Source: Flavobacteriaceae bacterium (lineage in GTDB: Bacteria; Bacteroidota; Bacteroidia; Flavobacteriales; Flavobacteriaceae). From it: a stretch of DNA of 41,286 nucleotides. Positions 1 to 8,377 of this stretch are shown piece by piece; position 1 is the stretch's first letter; each line of letters begins with the position of its first letter. The stretch is taken from contig JALRDO010000016.1 of the NCBI GenBank assembly GCA_023262185.1, positions 1 through 41,286 of the forward strand, in the 5' to 3' direction. The notes beneath the pieces are model-generated. The model was not told the DNA's origin, ran no database searches, and saw only the letters and a program-made list of their open reading frames with translations. The translations under genes and the position numbers were made by a program.

Positions 1-655
1 CATTACTAGGCGAACTTCCATCATTCACCTTTTCTCGATAATTGGTTGGTAAAATACCTACCTGCTCATTATTTAAAACATAGAGGTCGAGTAGCTCGTC
101 GTTATTATAGTCCAAAACGGCAGACCACATACTGCTATGGGCATCTGCAAGTCCATATTGATCAGCCAGATTGATAAAATTAGGAACCCCATTCTCATCT
201 AGACCTTGATGAACCCATAATACATTGCGCCTCATCTCTGGTTGATCGTCAATACCTGCAGACACATAAATATCTGGGAACCCATCAGCATTTACATCAA
301 GAACCAAGGTTCCAGTAAACCATCTTTGTTCAGAGGTAATCCCTGACGGCTCACTTACATCATGAAATTTCAGGTTTCCTTCATTCAAGTACAAAGCACT
401 TGGAGCTTGATTTCCACTAAAAAATAAATCCGGTAAACCGTCTAAATTAAAATCGGCGACTGCCACTCCACCGCCATTGAATATATATTCTTCGGTTAAT
501 ATGTTGAAGGAATCAGTCTCAAGAATTGTATTTGAAAACTCAATACCCGAATGCTCAGAAGAAACCTCTTTAAATAAGGTGTCCCTAGAACATGAAAAGG
601 AAGAAAGAATACAAATTAATAAATAAATAAAACCTTGAAATTTTTGCTGAGGCAT
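1..655 (-). CDS. FG-GAP/VCBS repeat lipoprotein (CRTAC1-like), 3' part outside window
   Basis: Reading the minus strand from an ATG at 653-655 gives an uninterrupted frame that runs off the left edge, so the C-terminal part is missing. The product begins with a hydrophobic signal segment (residues 5-21) ending in a Cys at 22, which suggests a lipoprotein, although the lipobox is weak. At least three FG-GAP/integrin-alpha-like repeats follow, with calcium-loop cores such as DFNLDGLPD, DVNADGFPD and DYNNDELLD. Such proteins form a beta-propeller at the cell surface. In marine Bacteroidota they are often encoded next to SusC/SusD pairs and frequently carry an ASPIC/UnbV C-terminus, which cannot be checked here. 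It lies just downstream of susD, but a terminator at 681-708 separates the two, so readthrough or its own promoter would be needed. Family call is firm; substrate is unknown. Confidence 0.85.
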   Translation of the reverse strand, partial: MPQQKFQGFIYLLICILSSFSCSRDTLFKEVSSEHSGIEFSNTILETDSFNILTEEYIFNGGGVAVADFNLDGLPDLFFSGNQAPSALYLNEGNLKFHDVSEPSGITSEQRWFTGTLVLDVNADGFPDIYVSAGIDDQPEMRRNVLWVHQGLDENGVPNFINLADQYGLADAHSSMWSAVLDYNNDELLDLYVLNNEQVGILPTNYREKVNDGSSPSN

Positions 656-680
656 ATCTAAACTTGTTTGGAGTAAAAAT

Positions 681-708
681 AAAAAAGCCATGGAAAACCA
701 TGGCTTTT
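681..708 (-). terminator. Rho-independent terminator after susD
   Basis: An 11-base perfect inverted repeat (arms 683-693 and 698-708, core GCCATGG/CCATGGC, four-base loop) is followed on the minus strand by a run of T residues (686 down to 681, then ATTTTT). It begins 23 bases after the susD stop and ends before the FG-GAP gene start. Confidence 0.88.
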
Positions 709-730
709 CTATAACTAAATCGTTTAACTA

Positions 731-2464
731 TTAATAGTTAGGATCTTGTTTAAGGGTAGCAGCACCGTCAACAAATGATCGGTTAATCGCTTCATCAGGA
801 ATTGGGTAAAATTCGTTTTTAGGCGAACTAAAACTTTTTCCTTGAAGATAGATTCTGTATTGACTCTCTCTGCTTAGGTAATCATTAAGAACTGCAGCTT
901 GTACACCCCAACGTTGAAGATCAAAGAAACGGTGACCCTCCATTGCGGTTTCTAAGCGAGTTTCATAACGAACTGCTCTTCTAGCGATAGTAGCATCTGT
1001 CCAAGCAGCTGTATAAGGCTTAACATTATAATTGGCAGCCGGAGTATCCAATTTTGTGTACTCAGTACGTGTAGCACCTTGTGTCGCACCTTTAACAAAA
1101 CCATCAGGATTCGCAGCACGATTACGTAATTTATTAACCTGTACTCTAGCACCTTCTAGATCTCCAGTTTCAACTAAAGCCTCAGCATACCAAAGAATTA
1201 CATGAGCTAAACGCATGATACGGTAGTTATTAGCCGTTAGGTTACCCCAACCACCTTTACCGAAACCAGAAGGCTCAGCAACGTGCTTCTTAGAGAAGTA
1301 AGGACCAGCATACGTTAGATCACGAATGTAGTCAACCTGCATGATATGGTGATCTTTATAAAGTATACCAGGACGTCCTACAGTATGGTCTAGACGTGGA
1401 TCAACAGAAGGATCTCCGATTGGCTTACCAATGTCAGCACCCGTTGGATTTGTAATGTGCTTTGTTTTCCAAGACTCATCTAGAAGTGGAAGACCATTAG
1501 CATCAGTTTGGAAAAAGTCAATCAAGTCTTGTGGAGCTTGATAGAAACCACAGCATCCCCATGGAGCAATATAAGGGTGAGCAAGTCCAATTCCACGGTT
1601 GGTATTCGAATCGTCAGAACTAGAAGATGAGAATTGAATCTCAAAAATTGACTCTGAATTGTTACGAGTACCTACTAGGAAGTTATCCTCAAACTTATCG
1701 GTTAATGTAAACTTACCACTGTCAATGATAGATTTAAGGATCGGCTTAGCACCTGAATAATCTCCTTTATAAATCATTGCTTTTGCTTGGAAAGCAAGGG
1801 CAGCCCATTTGGTTGCTCTACCAACCTCAGATTGGGTTTCTGGCAAACCAGCAGCAGCTGCAGCAAAGTCTGCAATGATCTTATCCCAAATCTGACCTCC
1901 GTTAGGAATTTTAGTGCTCTCGGTATCTCCTGGATCGTATTGAGTTTCATCAATATAAGCAGGCTCTCTAAAGTGCTTTTGACCCTCAAAAGCCGCAAAA
2001 CCACGAATAAATTTGGCCTCAGCAGCGATTTGAGCTGCACGGGTTGCAGAGATACCCTCAACACTCTCAAGTGAAACTAGGATATCGTTGGCACGTGCCA
2101 TTCCCCAGTACACTGATCTCCACTTATCGCGAAGGTGAACGTTGAATGTAGTAAAATCATACACCTCAATGAAAGTATGCTCAGGCTGGTCACCCGCATC
2201 AGTACCTTTAAGAGCATCATCCGAAGCGATGCCTCCAAAAATCCAGTTGTGGACATCGTAGTACCAAGTACCGCCACCGTTCATTCCAGAACCTGAAAGA
2301 GAGCGATAAGCAGCAACTAATTTACCCTCTATACCATCCGGATTATTCAATGATGCAGAGGTAATCTGTCCTTTTGGTTCTTTCAACAAGAACTCATCCG
2401 AACAAGCCACTGTAAGGAGTGAAACCCCTGCAATTGCCGTTAAGTAAGTAATTAATCTTTTCAT
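731..2464 (-). CDS. SusD/RagB family outer-membrane nutrient-binding lipoprotein
   Basis: A 577-residue surface lipoprotein that would act as the lid and substrate-binding partner of the SusC transporter encoded directly upstream. The N-terminus is a lipoprotein signal with Cys at 21 (sequence LLTVACSDEFL). The N-terminal SusD-like region and TPR-like helices follow. The C-terminal RagB/SusD block includes the family hallmark RRAVRYETRLETAMEGHRFF, then FDLQRWG. Length is normal for the family. The ATG at 2462-2464 lies only 24 bases after the susC stop, so the two are co-transcribed. The ligand cannot be told from sequence; no polysaccharide-degrading enzyme lies immediately beside it in the window, so a classical PUL assignment is not possible. 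Confidence 0.96.
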   Translation of the reverse strand: MKRLITYLTAIAGVSLLTVACSDEFLLKEPKGQITSASLNNPDGIEGKLVAAYRSLSGSGMNGGGTWYYDVHNWIFGGIASDDALKGTDAGDQPEHTFIEVYDFTTFNVHLRDKWRSVYWGMARANDILVSLESVEGISATRAAQIAAEAKFIRGFAAFEGQKHFREPAYIDETQYDPGDTESTKIPNGGQIWDKIIADFAAAAAGLPETQSEVGRATKWAALAFQAKAMIYKGDYSGAKPILKSIIDSGKFTLTDKFEDNFLVGTRNNSESIFEIQFSSSSSDDSNTNRGIGLAHPYIAPWGCCGFYQAPQDLIDFFQTDANGLPLLDESWKTKHITNPTGADIGKPIGDPSVDPRLDHTVGRPGILYKDHHIMQVDYIRDLTYAGPYFSKKHVAEPSGFGKGGWGNLTANNYRIMRLAHVILWYAEALVETGDLEGARVQVNKLRNRAANPDGFVKGATQGATRTEYTKLDTPAANYNVKPYTAAWTDATIARRAVRYETRLETAMEGHRFFDLQRWGVQAAVLNDYLSRESQYRIYLQGKSFSSPKNEFYPIPDEAINRSFVDGAATLKQDPNY

Positions 2465-2488
2465 GTTTATATAGCTTTTTGTGTAAAA

Positions 2489-5400
2489 TTAATATAGGTT
2501 CAGGTTTAATCCAAGAATAATAGACTTAGAAACAGGCATGTAACCTCCATCGTAACCTAAGGTGGTGTCAGCACCTGTCTGAATTTCAGGATTCAATCCA
2601 GAATAATCAGTAATGGTAAGCAAGTTTTGCCCTTGTAAATAAACCTGACCACCAGAAATACCTAGTGCACTTTTGATAGTGTCCCCAAAATCATAAGTCA
2701 ATTGGATATTTCTTAATCTAAAATAAGAACCGTCTTCTATTTGGTAAGTTGAAGGTCTAGAACTTACCTGATCGTTAGCATCCATGATCGGTGCAGTAGC
2801 ATTAGGATTTGCAGCAGTCCATTGAGCTTTAGGAGCTGAAGGATTGCTTGGCTGCCATGCATCATATAATGCTCGAGTTGAACGGTTACCTTGGAAAGTG
2901 TTAAAGTCAGCGAAGTAACGTACATAGTTGTAGATATCATTACCTACCGATCCGTTTCCAAACACATTCAAGCTAAGACTCTTATAATTTAGGTTCAAAT
3001 TGATACCATAAACGAAATCTGGGTGAGGATTTCCAATTACTGTTCTATCAGCATCACTAATTTTCCCATCCCCGTTGGTATCTGCAAACTTGAATTTACC
3101 AGGAGCATTATAACCAGGATACGAAGCCCAAGCATCAGCCTCAGCTTGTGATTGGAAAATACCTTCCACTTGGAATCCATAGAACATTGAAATTGGAGAA
3201 CCAACTTCTGTGATGGTTAGAGAAGGTACACGACGAGATTGACCGAAAATTGGAGTATCACCAGCATCCAGTTTTATAATTTCGTTTCTGTAGGTAGAGA
3301 AATTACCACCAATAGAATATCCGAAATCTCCTACTTGGTCTGACCAGTTTAAGTTGAGATCAATACCCTCATTGTACATTTCTCCAACGTTAATCGCAGG
3401 AGCTCCTGCATCACCTGCAGAATAAGGGATTGGAACATTCAAGAGTAGGTCAGTGGTTGTTCTGTTCCAAAGGTCAAACTCTACACTTAATCTTGAATCC
3501 AACATAAAGGCGTCGAAACCAATGTTATTTGAAGTTGTGGTTTCCCAACGAGCGTTAGGGTTTCCTAACTGAGAGGCCGCGAATCCAGGACGGTTAACTG
3601 AGTTACTACCGTCAATTGGATATCCTGCTTGGAAAGCACCAGAAGTAAACTGAGTATACGAGTTGTAGTCTCCAATTTCTTGGTTACCAGTTTGACCCCA
3701 TCCGTAGCGTACCTTTAAATCATCGATAAATGATGCTCCTTGCATAAAGCTTTCGTCAGAAAGTCTCCAACCAAGAGAGAATGCAGGGAAGAAGGCACTG
3801 TTAGAAGCCGTGTTGAAACGTGATGAAGCATCATTACGAACAATAGCCTGAACTAAGTACTTATCCCCATAACCGTAGTTGAATTTGGCAAACTGAGACC
3901 ATAAAGAGAAATCTCTTTGAACGTATCCATAGTTTGAAGAAGTACCTACGTTACCTGCATTTAAGTAGCTAAGAATATCGGTTGTCTCAAAAGGGAAACG
4001 CTGTCTACCAGCACCGAATTCTTGACCGAATCCTTCAATGGCTTCAACCCCAACGTAAGCGTCTATATTATGAACATCATTAAATGTTTCACTATACGAC
4101 ACTGTGTTTGTAAAGGTCCATTGATATCCTTCTTGGAATAACGAAGTAGATCCATTAATAAAGTTTCCTTCAACGTATTCTGGTTGAGGACGACCTAGAT
4201 AGGTGCCTCTTCTTGCAAACATATCGACACCAAAACTTGACTGAACATCAAGCAGATCGAATACTTTAGCTTTCACGTAAGCATTACCAAATAAACGGAT
4301 ACGCTTGCTTCTGTTGTCTTGATTTCTATATAGACTTGCATAAGGGTTGTAGTTGTTACCCAAATTCAAACCACGAGAACCAGCAAAGTTTCCAGCGATA
4401 TCGTAAACAGGAAGAAGTGGGTGGTGCTTGTAAGATCCAGAAACCGCATTCTGCTCACCATCATTAGAATATCCTCCTTTTCTGTTGTCTAGTGAAACAG
4501 TAAAGTTTTCTCCAATTTCTAACTTTCCACCGAAAGTTTTAGTTGAAGAGTTTAAACGTAAAGAAACACGCTCGTAACCTACGTGCTGAAGCACCGCGTC
4601 CTGAGAGAAATAGTTCAAAGTAAACGCATACTGAGAATTTTCAGTAGCACCACTCGCTTGAACTTGGTGATTAGTGATAGGAGCATCTCCGCGAGATACT
4701 TCTTCCCACCAGTTTGTATCAGCAGAACGCGTAATGGCGTAAATATTACTGGGTGTTAATGAGTATAATGACTCATCAGCCGATGAAGCCCCACTAGGGA
4801 ATACATAGTTAGGAATAGAAACCGTTGGGTTTTCTGGAGTTCCACCGAATGTATACTGACCGTGCGAAGGAGTCTTACCAGCATAATAATCAGCTAAGTA
4901 AAGGTACTTACCTAATTCAGCAGCATTAAGTGCCTCAACATCTTTAGCAGCGTTTTGAACTCCATAGTAACCATTGTAAGTAATCTTAGGAGAACCAGCT
5001 TTACCTTTTTTGGTTGTAATGATGATTACTCCATTCGCAGCACGTGATCCGTAGATCGAAGCTGCAGAGGCATCTTTCAGCACCTGTAAAGACTCGATGT
5101 CATTAGGGTTCAAGTTACCTTGAGACTGTGATGGCACCCCGTCAATAACGTAAAGAGGATTGTTGTTTCCGATAGTACCGAAACCACGAATACGAACTGT
5201 TGCCTCTCCACCAGGAGTCGCATCATTAATAATAGTTACCCCTGATGCACGCCCTTGAAGTTGCTGCGAGAAAGTAGTTGCAGGAATAGCAGTAAGCTGT
5301 TCAGCATCTACCGTCGTAACCGCACCGGTGATTTCTCTTTTTGACTGAGAACCGTACCCAGTAACAACTACCTCATCTAGAGCTTGTGCATCTTCTTGAA

Positions 5401-5767
5401 GTGCAATGTCAATTACTGAATTACTTCCAACTGTAACTTCTTGAGAAGTAAATCCAATGTAACTAATTACGAGGATTGCTCCAGGCTGCACGTTAAGAGC
5501 ATAGTTACCGTCGAAATCTGTCTGAACCCCGTTTGTGGTTCCTTTTTCTACAACGTTAGCGCCAGGAAGTGGCACTCCATTAGAATCAGTAACTGTACCT
5601 GTAACAGTCGTCTGATCCATGAAGCTCATAGCCTCTGTCGATGGGGCTATCGCAGATGCAAAAGATAGCTGCGTACCTAGACCCAACAAAAGCGTAAAGC
5701 ATACCGACTGAAATGCCGAGCGCAATTGCTTTCGAGTTTTCAAATTCAAATCGTGTTTAAGATTCAT
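2489..5767 (-). CDS. SusC/RagA family TonB-linked outer-membrane transporter
   Basis: A 1092-residue TonB-dependent importer of the SusC/RagA class. After the signal peptide (about 1-40) there is a carboxypeptidase-D regulatory-like domain (about 53-130, beginning VTGTVTDSNGVPLPGANVV). Next comes the TonB-box region DEVVVTGYGSQSKREITGAV, and then the plug, with the usual GFGTIGNNNPLYVIDGVPS and the DASAASIYGSRAANGVIIITTKKG motif. The rest is a 22-strand-type barrel ending in an aromatic residue (NLNLY). It pairs with SusD downstream to take up oligomers across the outer membrane, energised by TonB-ExbBD. No extracytoplasmic-sigma or anti-sigma gene and no FecR signalling domain is seen. The 341-base upstream gap holds a large inverted repeat that could be its control region. 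Confidence 0.97.
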   Translation of the reverse strand: MNLKHDLNLKTRKQLRSAFQSVCFTLLLGLGTQLSFASAIAPSTEAMSFMDQTTVTGTVTDSNGVPLPGANVVEKGTTNGVQTDFDGNYALNVQPGAILVISYIGFTSQEVTVGSNSVIDIALQEDAQALDEVVVTGYGSQSKREITGAVTTVDAEQLTAIPATTFSQQLQGRASGVTIINDATPGGEATVRIRGFGTIGNNNPLYVIDGVPSQSQGNLNPNDIESLQVLKDASAASIYGSRAANGVIIITTKKGKAGSPKITYNGYYGVQNAAKDVEALNAAELGKYLYLADYYAGKTPSHGQYTFGGTPENPTVSIPNYVFPSGASSADESLYSLTPSNIYAITRSADTNWWEEVSRGDAPITNHQVQASGATENSQYAFTLNYFSQDAVLQHVGYERVSLRLNSSTKTFGGKLEIGENFTVSLDNRKGGYSNDGEQNAVSGSYKHHPLLPVYDIAGNFAGSRGLNLGNNYNPYASLYRNQDNRSKRIRLFGNAYVKAKVFDLLDVQSSFGVDMFARRGTYLGRPQPEYVEGNFINGSTSLFQEGYQWTFTNTVSYSETFNDVHNIDAYVGVEAIEGFGQEFGAGRQRFPFETTDILSYLNAGNVGTSSNYGYVQRDFSLWSQFAKFNYGYGDKYLVQAIVRNDASSRFNTASNSAFFPAFSLGWRLSDESFMQGASFIDDLKVRYGWGQTGNQEIGDYNSYTQFTSGAFQAGYPIDGSNSVNRPGFAASQLGNPNARWETTTSNNIGFDAFMLDSRLSVEFDLWNRTTTDLLLNVPIPYSAGDAGAPAINVGEMYNEGIDLNLNWSDQVGDFGYSIGGNFSTYRNEIIKLDAGDTPIFGQSRRVPSLTITEVGSPISMFYGFQVEGIFQSQAEADAWASYPGYNAPGKFKFADTNGDGKISDADRTVIGNPHPDFVYGINLNLNYKSLSLNVFGNGSVGNDIYNYVRYFADFNTFQGNRSTRALYDAWQPSNPSAPKAQWTAANPNATAPIMDANDQVSSRPSTYQIEDGSYFRLRNIQLTYDFGDTIKSALGISGGQVYLQGQNLLTITDYSGLNPEIQTGADTTLGYDGGYMPVSKSIILGLNLNLY

Positions 5768-6108
5768 AATTTTTGAGTTAATAGTTTAGTTGTTCGTTTC
5801 AATCCATGAAAAACCCCAAAAAGAGCGGTCTCTTAATGCAGAATCCACCTGAATTTAACGTAATATTAATAAAATTCCTTTACAGGCAATGGGAATAGGC
5901 CAATTTTTTTTAGGATTTCACAAAAAGAAATCAGTCTGTTTATTAATGAAACAGAATGGTTGGACAAAATATGTGTACTCAGAATAAATTAACGTTTTCG
6001 AAGGTTTGAGCTCTTCTGGGAGTTCAAAACGTTAACAAATGACAAAATATAGGAGGTTGAAACAGACGCTATAAACCCATCTTACGAATCCAAAAAGTTA
6101 AACAAAAG
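5768..6108. other. 341-base intergenic region upstream of susC
   Basis: AT-rich, no coding frame recognised. It holds a 10-base perfect inverted repeat (5989-6035, listed separately). It also holds a short hairpin (AAGAG at 5821-5825, CTCTT at 5830-5834) that, read on the minus strand, is followed by a run of five T residues about 50 bases before the susC start. No exact TAnnTTTG promoter was found for susC; near matches (TATTTTG, one base short) occur on the minus strand around 5965-5971 and 6051-6057. This is the likely susCD leader and promoter. Confidence 0.6.
5989..6035. repeat. Large inverted repeat TTAACGTTTT...AAAACGTTAA
   Basis: Arms at 5989-5998 and 6026-6035 are perfect 10-base reverse complements separated by 27 bases. 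Each arm contains the palindrome AACGTT, with centres 37 bases apart. Inside lies a second imperfect pairing (GAGCTC at 6009-6014 with GAGTTC at 6020-6025). It sits about 220-270 bases upstream of susC. It could be a double operator site, for example for a LacI-type regulator whose sites have a central CG, or an RNA stem. Which of these holds is inference. Confidence 0.7.
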
Positions 6109-6639
6109 CTAGAAACGCAATAAAGCGTAGCCTTTCAATTGGTAGGTGGTAATGGTAGTGAGCGCAGAGGCAGCTACTTCGATACCCGGAATCAGCATCT
6201 CTTTGGGGATTTCTCGCTTTACTAAAGATTGTCCGCAAACAACGACTTTCACACCGTAATCCACCAACTCTTTAATTAAGCCTGTGTGCGGATTGGCTAC
6301 TCCAAAGCGCTTTTGATGTGCCTCATCATTTAAAGATGCCCAGATAGCAGCATTGTGAATAGCCACTACAACATCTAATTTTTCTTTAGGCACTCCAGCC
6401 ATCGCATGCAGATTAATCATTCGGGCTACGTTGTTCATAGAGAAGAATACCTCTGAATGATCTTCACCTCCACTCATAACGTCTACCACAATCTTATACT
6501 CCAAGGTCGGATCAGGGACCACCGTGGCATCCGGCACCGTTGATACTGTTCCTAACGATTTAATCGCAGGATTCACCGCTTCTTGTGCAAAAACAAAAGC
6601 TGAGAAAAAACCAAAAATTAGAGCAAAGTGTTTTTTCAT
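6109..6639 (-). CDS. Secreted DsrE family protein
   Basis: A 176-residue protein with a signal peptide (about 1-18, ending in AFVFAQ) and a DsrE/DsrF-like domain from about 48 to 174. The core strand pattern YKIVVDVMSG, the helix with VARMINLHAMAG and the strand GVKVVVCGQSL are typical. Cys135 corresponds to the cysteine found in many members of the family, which take part in sulfur relay or thiol chemistry. An exported version presumably works in the periplasm and cannot be part of the cytoplasmic TusBCD pathway. It is the last gene of a short minus-strand operon after a PepSY-like membrane protein and a 51-residue membrane protein. The exact function is not known. Confidence 0.85.
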   Translation of the reverse strand: MKKHFALIFGFFSAFVFAQEAVNPAIKSLGTVSTVPDATVVPDPTLEYKIVVDVMSGGEDHSEVFFSMNNVARMINLHAMAGVPKEKLDVVVAIHNAAIWASLNDEAHQKRFGVANPHTGLIKELVDYGVKVVVCGQSLVKREIPKEMLIPGIEVAASALTTITTYQLKGYALLRF

Positions 6640-6657
6640 AAAATGCTAGAGTTCAAA

Positions 6658-6813
6658 TTACAGCTCCTTCTGAAGGTTTCCTATGGCGATTGAGGCAACC
6701 ACTGTTAGTATCAGCCAAGAGTAATCTCCTTTTCCTGTGACATGCATAAGGGCAACCGCAATAATTGAGGCAGCCCATAGTAAAGATTGTGTAAGTACGA
6801 TTTTCTTTTTCAC
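6658..6813 (-). CDS. Small hydrophobic membrane protein (51 residues, GTG start)
   Basis: Not recognised as a family. A minus-strand frame starts with GTG at 6811-6813, four bases after the stop of the PepSY-like gene, and ends with TAA at 6658-6660, 18 bases before the DsrE gene. The product begins VKKKIVLTQSLLWAASIIAV and then has a glycine-containing turn (VTGKGDYSW). A second hydrophobic stretch (ILTVVASIAIG) and a short charged tail, NLQKEL, follow. It therefore looks like a two-helix membrane protein with a positively charged cytoplasmic N-terminus. Tight spacing on both sides is the main support. It may assist its PepSY-like neighbour. Confidence 0.72.
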   Translation of the reverse strand: MKKKIVLTQSLLWAASIIAVALMHVTGKGDYSWLILTVVASIAIGNLQKEL

Positions 6814-6817
6814 TGCG

Positions 6818-7327
6818 CTAGACGATCAGAAGCACAATGGTAAGCAATGCACCTGCAACGGCAAAATACAACCCTTTCTTATAGATAGGGGCCCCAGAAT
6901 TGAACATGAAAAATGCCGAAATCGAGAAGAACATCAAAGCCAGCCCAAAGAAGATTGCCAACCAAAACAACGGGTTCGTGGTATTCATCAAGTGAAGGCG
7001 ATTCATTTTCTCTAAAAGGACAGGATATGAGGTTTCAGAGTATGACACCTTTCCTGAGGCTATCTCATATTTACCATCAGTATTAAACGAAATAACGCCA
7101 TCTTCAGGGTCTTGGGGAAAAATACGCATGCGCAAAGCAGCACCTAATTCTTCTGCGTCTAGATTCGCGTCAATTACCTTTTCAACCGGCACCTTCTTTT
7201 TGAAGGTATCTGTGTTTCTGAACGTCAGAACGATACCACTTAAGGCATAGACAGCCATTATACCCGCTAGAAAAAATCCTAAATACCGGTGAAACTCTCT
7301 AAATTTTTCTTGTGATTTTCTACTCAT
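6818..7327 (-). CDS. PepSY-associated transmembrane-helix protein
   Basis: A 169-residue inner-membrane protein resembling a shortened PepSY_TM protein. The N-terminal motif KFREFHRYLGFFLAGIMAVY is the usual first helix (residues 13-36), with a His that in larger relatives lies next to heme or iron-reductase functions. A periplasmic segment (about 37-110) carries a single PepSY-like unit. The RLHLMNTT motif precedes two further helices (about 115-137 and 149-168). Full-length relatives are about 350-500 residues and act in iron or siderophore reduction; this is a minimal form. It heads the operon with the 51-residue protein and DsrE. Role unproven. Confidence 0.75.
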   Translation of the reverse strand: MSRKSQEKFREFHRYLGFFLAGIMAVYALSGIVLTFRNTDTFKKKVPVEKVIDANLDAEELGAALRMRIFPQDPEDGVISFNTDGKYEIASGKVSYSETSYPVLLEKMNRLHLMNTTNPLFWLAIFFGLALMFFSISAFFMFNSGAPIYKKGLYFAVAGALLTIVLLIV

Positions 7328-7455
7328 TATGACTGGTTTAGGTTCAGCGTAGATTATGAAAAATCTTACAATATTAATCGCTGAAAGTAGCCCAAAAATT
7401 CACTAGAAGTACTTAAGTAATGTTAAAATTCTATCGATTATACTTACTTTTAGAA

Positions 7456-8097
7456 ATGAACGCGTCGAAAAAAACATATTTCGCTCTCATCTTCGCGTTG
7501 GCTGTTACGGCCATACTTCTCGAAATTTTCGAGCTCAAAATCCCGTATTCCTTTGCAAAAGCCGCCACAACGATAGCTATCATTTTTTTTGCTTCAAGCA
7601 ACCGAAGCATGTCGCGTTTAGGTGCTCAAATGGTCACAGCGCTAATCTTTTGTCTTTTGGGAGATATTGCACTCATTTGGAATCAATTTTTCCTTGTCGG
7701 GGTTGGCCTCTTCTTGGTTGCACATCTACTTTTTATCCGCGCCCTTAAAAATCGTTTTGGATTCAAGATTTTACCCTTAGCCTTCCTTTTCTCGCTCGTT
7801 GCGCTGGTGTCAATTGTTTATATACTATGGAGCGGCCTTGCAGGAATTCTAAAGGTCGCTGTCCCAACATATGCCATAGTTATCAGCATAATGGTTGCAC
7901 AAGCTATAAGCATTGCCCTTAGAAAAAGATCAAAGATGCGTTCGCAACTTGCCCTAGGTGCCATTCTATTTATGGTTTCTGACACCTTATTGGGGATCAA
8001 TGGGTTTTTGCATCCGTTCCCCTTTTCAGGAGTATTTATACTTTCAACTTATTGGGGTGCTTTAGTGTTTTTAGCAAATGCCGGACGTGAATTCTAG
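7456..8097 (+). CDS. YhhN family membrane protein (lysoplasmalogenase-like)
   Basis: An all-helical inner-membrane protein of 213 residues with about eight transmembrane segments, matching the YhhN/TMEM86 family, whose animal members hydrolyse lysoplasmalogen. Family landmarks are the acidic residues in CLLGDIALIW and in MVSDTLLGIN, plus the C-terminal STYWGALVFLANAG. The frame is open from 7420, which would add 12 residues (MLKFYRLYLLLE). I prefer the ATG at 7456 because it is directly followed by a basic residue cluster and the first helix, but either start is possible. The enzymatic activity of bacterial members is only partly established. It stands alone, divergent from the PepSY-like gene. 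Confidence 0.83.
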   Translation: MNASKKTYFALIFALAVTAILLEIFELKIPYSFAKAATTIAIIFFASSNRSMSRLGAQMVTALIFCLLGDIALIWNQFFLVGVGLFLVAHLLFIRALKNRFGFKILPLAFLFSLVALVSIVYILWSGLAGILKVAVPTYAIVISIMVAQAISIALRKRSKMRSQLALGAILFMVSDTLLGINGFLHPFPFSGVFILSTYWGALVFLANAGREF

Positions 8098-8242
8098 CCC
8101 ACTTTAAACTCGGGCAAGAAAAGCATTGATCTCAAAATAAAGCACTTAGGTTTTTTTCTTTAACAAAAAAGTTGTTATTTCACCTTCCGCCAATTTATAA
8201 GCGCTAGTGGTTTTAACAAAAAAACGAGTCAAAATTGCCCAA

Positions 8243-8377
8243 ATGGTAGAGCAGCAAACCCTTGCTGTTCACTCGTTATTTTATAAAGGCGAGCGCTATT
8301 CAAAAGACGATCTTCAAGAAATTTTAGAAGCCTATTACCGTCGAAAGAATAAGGCGAAACGTGGTGCTCAAGCCTAA
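8243..8377 (+). CDS. Small basic hypothetical protein (44 residues)
   Basis: Unrecognised. The frame from ATG 8243 to TAA 8377 encodes a hydrophilic peptide containing HSLFYKGERYSKDDLQEILE and then a basic tail (YYRRKNKAKRGAQA). The middle reads like a short helix-turn motif with an amphipathic helix, and codon use looks coding. Its stop overlaps the stop of the convergent YitT gene in the four-base CTAA arrangement seen at other junctions here, which supports it. A GTG at 8207 is in frame and would add 12 residues. There is no homology evidence available to me. Confidence 0.6.
   Translation: MVEQQTLAVHSLFYKGERYSKDDLQEILEAYYRRKNKAKRGAQA

Noticed and set aside
5441-5668. 75-codon plus-strand frame with several Cys and His
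   Set aside because: Antisense to the conserved N-terminal part of SusC; no start context or family match.
5941-6060. TATTTTG-type sequences as susC promoters
   Set aside because: They miss the TAnnTTTG spacing by one base and lack a convincing TTTG at -33, so I did not list them as promoters.
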